Positions 6,841 through 7,038 of a stretch of DNA of 7,038 nt are shown one piece after another. The notes under the pieces are model-generated. The model was not told the DNA's origin and did not search any database. It was given only the letters and a program-made list of their open reading frames with translations. Origin of the DNA: Ectopseudomonas composti (lineage in GTDB: Bacteria; Pseudomonadota; Gammaproteobacteria; Pseudomonadales; Pseudomonadaceae); NCBI GenBank assembly GCA_946886245.1, contig CAMPIF010000225.1, forward strand, positions 1 to 7,038, written 5' to 3'. Both the position numbers and the translations under genes were made by a program. Within the stretch, counting starts at the first letter, position 1; each line of letters begins with the position of its first letter.

Positions 6841-6852
6841 CGTCGGCGTGAC

Positions 6853-7038
6853 TCATTCGTCGCCGGCCGAGAAGTCGTAGTCCATCGACTGGCTCGGACC
6901 CTGCAGGTAGTAACCCTGAATGAAGTTGACCCCGGCCTGCCACAGCGTGGCCAGGACGCTGGCACTTTCGACGAAGGGCACGATGGTCAGCTTGGCCTGG
7001 GCATGCAAGCTGCTGAGCAGGGTTTTCAGCGCTTCCTG
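6853..7038 (-). CDS. fimX: FimX-like EAL-domain protein, C-terminal end (5' part outside window)
   Basis: The last 61 codons and TGA stop are present. They read QEALKTLLSSLHAQAKLTIVP, then VESASVLATLWQAGVNFIQG and YYLQGPSQSMDYDFSAGDE. The VExAxxLxxLWxxGVxxxQGYxLQxP pattern is the end of EAL domains, which bind or hydrolyse cyclic di-GMP. The QSMDYDFSAGDE tail and the position next to serB match my memory of P. aeruginosa FimX, a cyclic di-GMP effector needed for type IV pilus assembly and twitching. The REC, PAS and GGDEF parts and the EAL signature itself lie outside the window, so activity cannot be judged. Another EAL protein is possible but less likely. Confidence 0.85.
   Translation of the reverse strand, partial: QEALKTLLSSLHAQAKLTIVPFVESASVLATLWQAGVNFIQGYYLQGPSQSMDYDFSAGDE

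Overview
The window is a GC-rich chromosomal segment of a Pseudomonas-type gammaproteobacterium. The protein set points there: a Pseudomonas-style SerB with two ACT domains, the C-terminus of a FimX-like EAL protein, and an EmrE-type transporter. Codons ending in G or C dominate, and promoter -10 boxes of the TAGAAT/TATACT type are followed by GCGCC. Nothing indicates a phage, plasmid, insertion sequence, CRISPR array or recent transfer. I read it as core chromosome.

Left part (1-2750). A LysR-type regulator (5' part only, minus strand) is divergent from an EmrE-like small multidrug resistance transporter. A 23-bp dyad lies between them, abuts the regulator's start codon and has the LysR ATC-N9-GAT/T-N11-A form. 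Downstream are an FAD-dependent oxidoreductase of the D-amino-acid-oxidase fold and an aldo/keto reductase. These two overlap by ATGA and are probably translationally coupled. A small palindromic repeat separates the transporter from this pair.

Middle (2751-5399). A structured leader precedes a 302-residue protein of unknown function that carries what looks like a degenerate Nudix box. It is convergent with a membrane protein of the AhpA/YtjB (Smp) family, and a 51-bp palindrome between them contains the first gene's stop codon. The membrane protein has two transmembrane helices flanking an extracytoplasmic region, then a HAMP domain, a strongly acidic linker and a C-terminal domain resembling a class III nucleotide cyclase that has lost key residues.

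Right part (5400-7038). serB (phosphoserine phosphatase, last step of serine synthesis) is divergent from the YtjB-like gene, the same head-to-head arrangement as serB and ytjB in E. coli. serB uses a TTG start with a strong ribosome binding site, and its neighbour uses GTG. A strong bidirectional terminator separates serB from the convergent 3' end of a FimX-like EAL-domain gene.

No clearly new multi-gene system is visible. The best leads are the HAMP/pseudo-cyclase architecture of the YtjB-like protein, the degenerate Nudix motif in its convergent neighbour, the LysR operator, and a 23-bp near-perfect inverted repeat inside the LysR coding sequence at the window edge.
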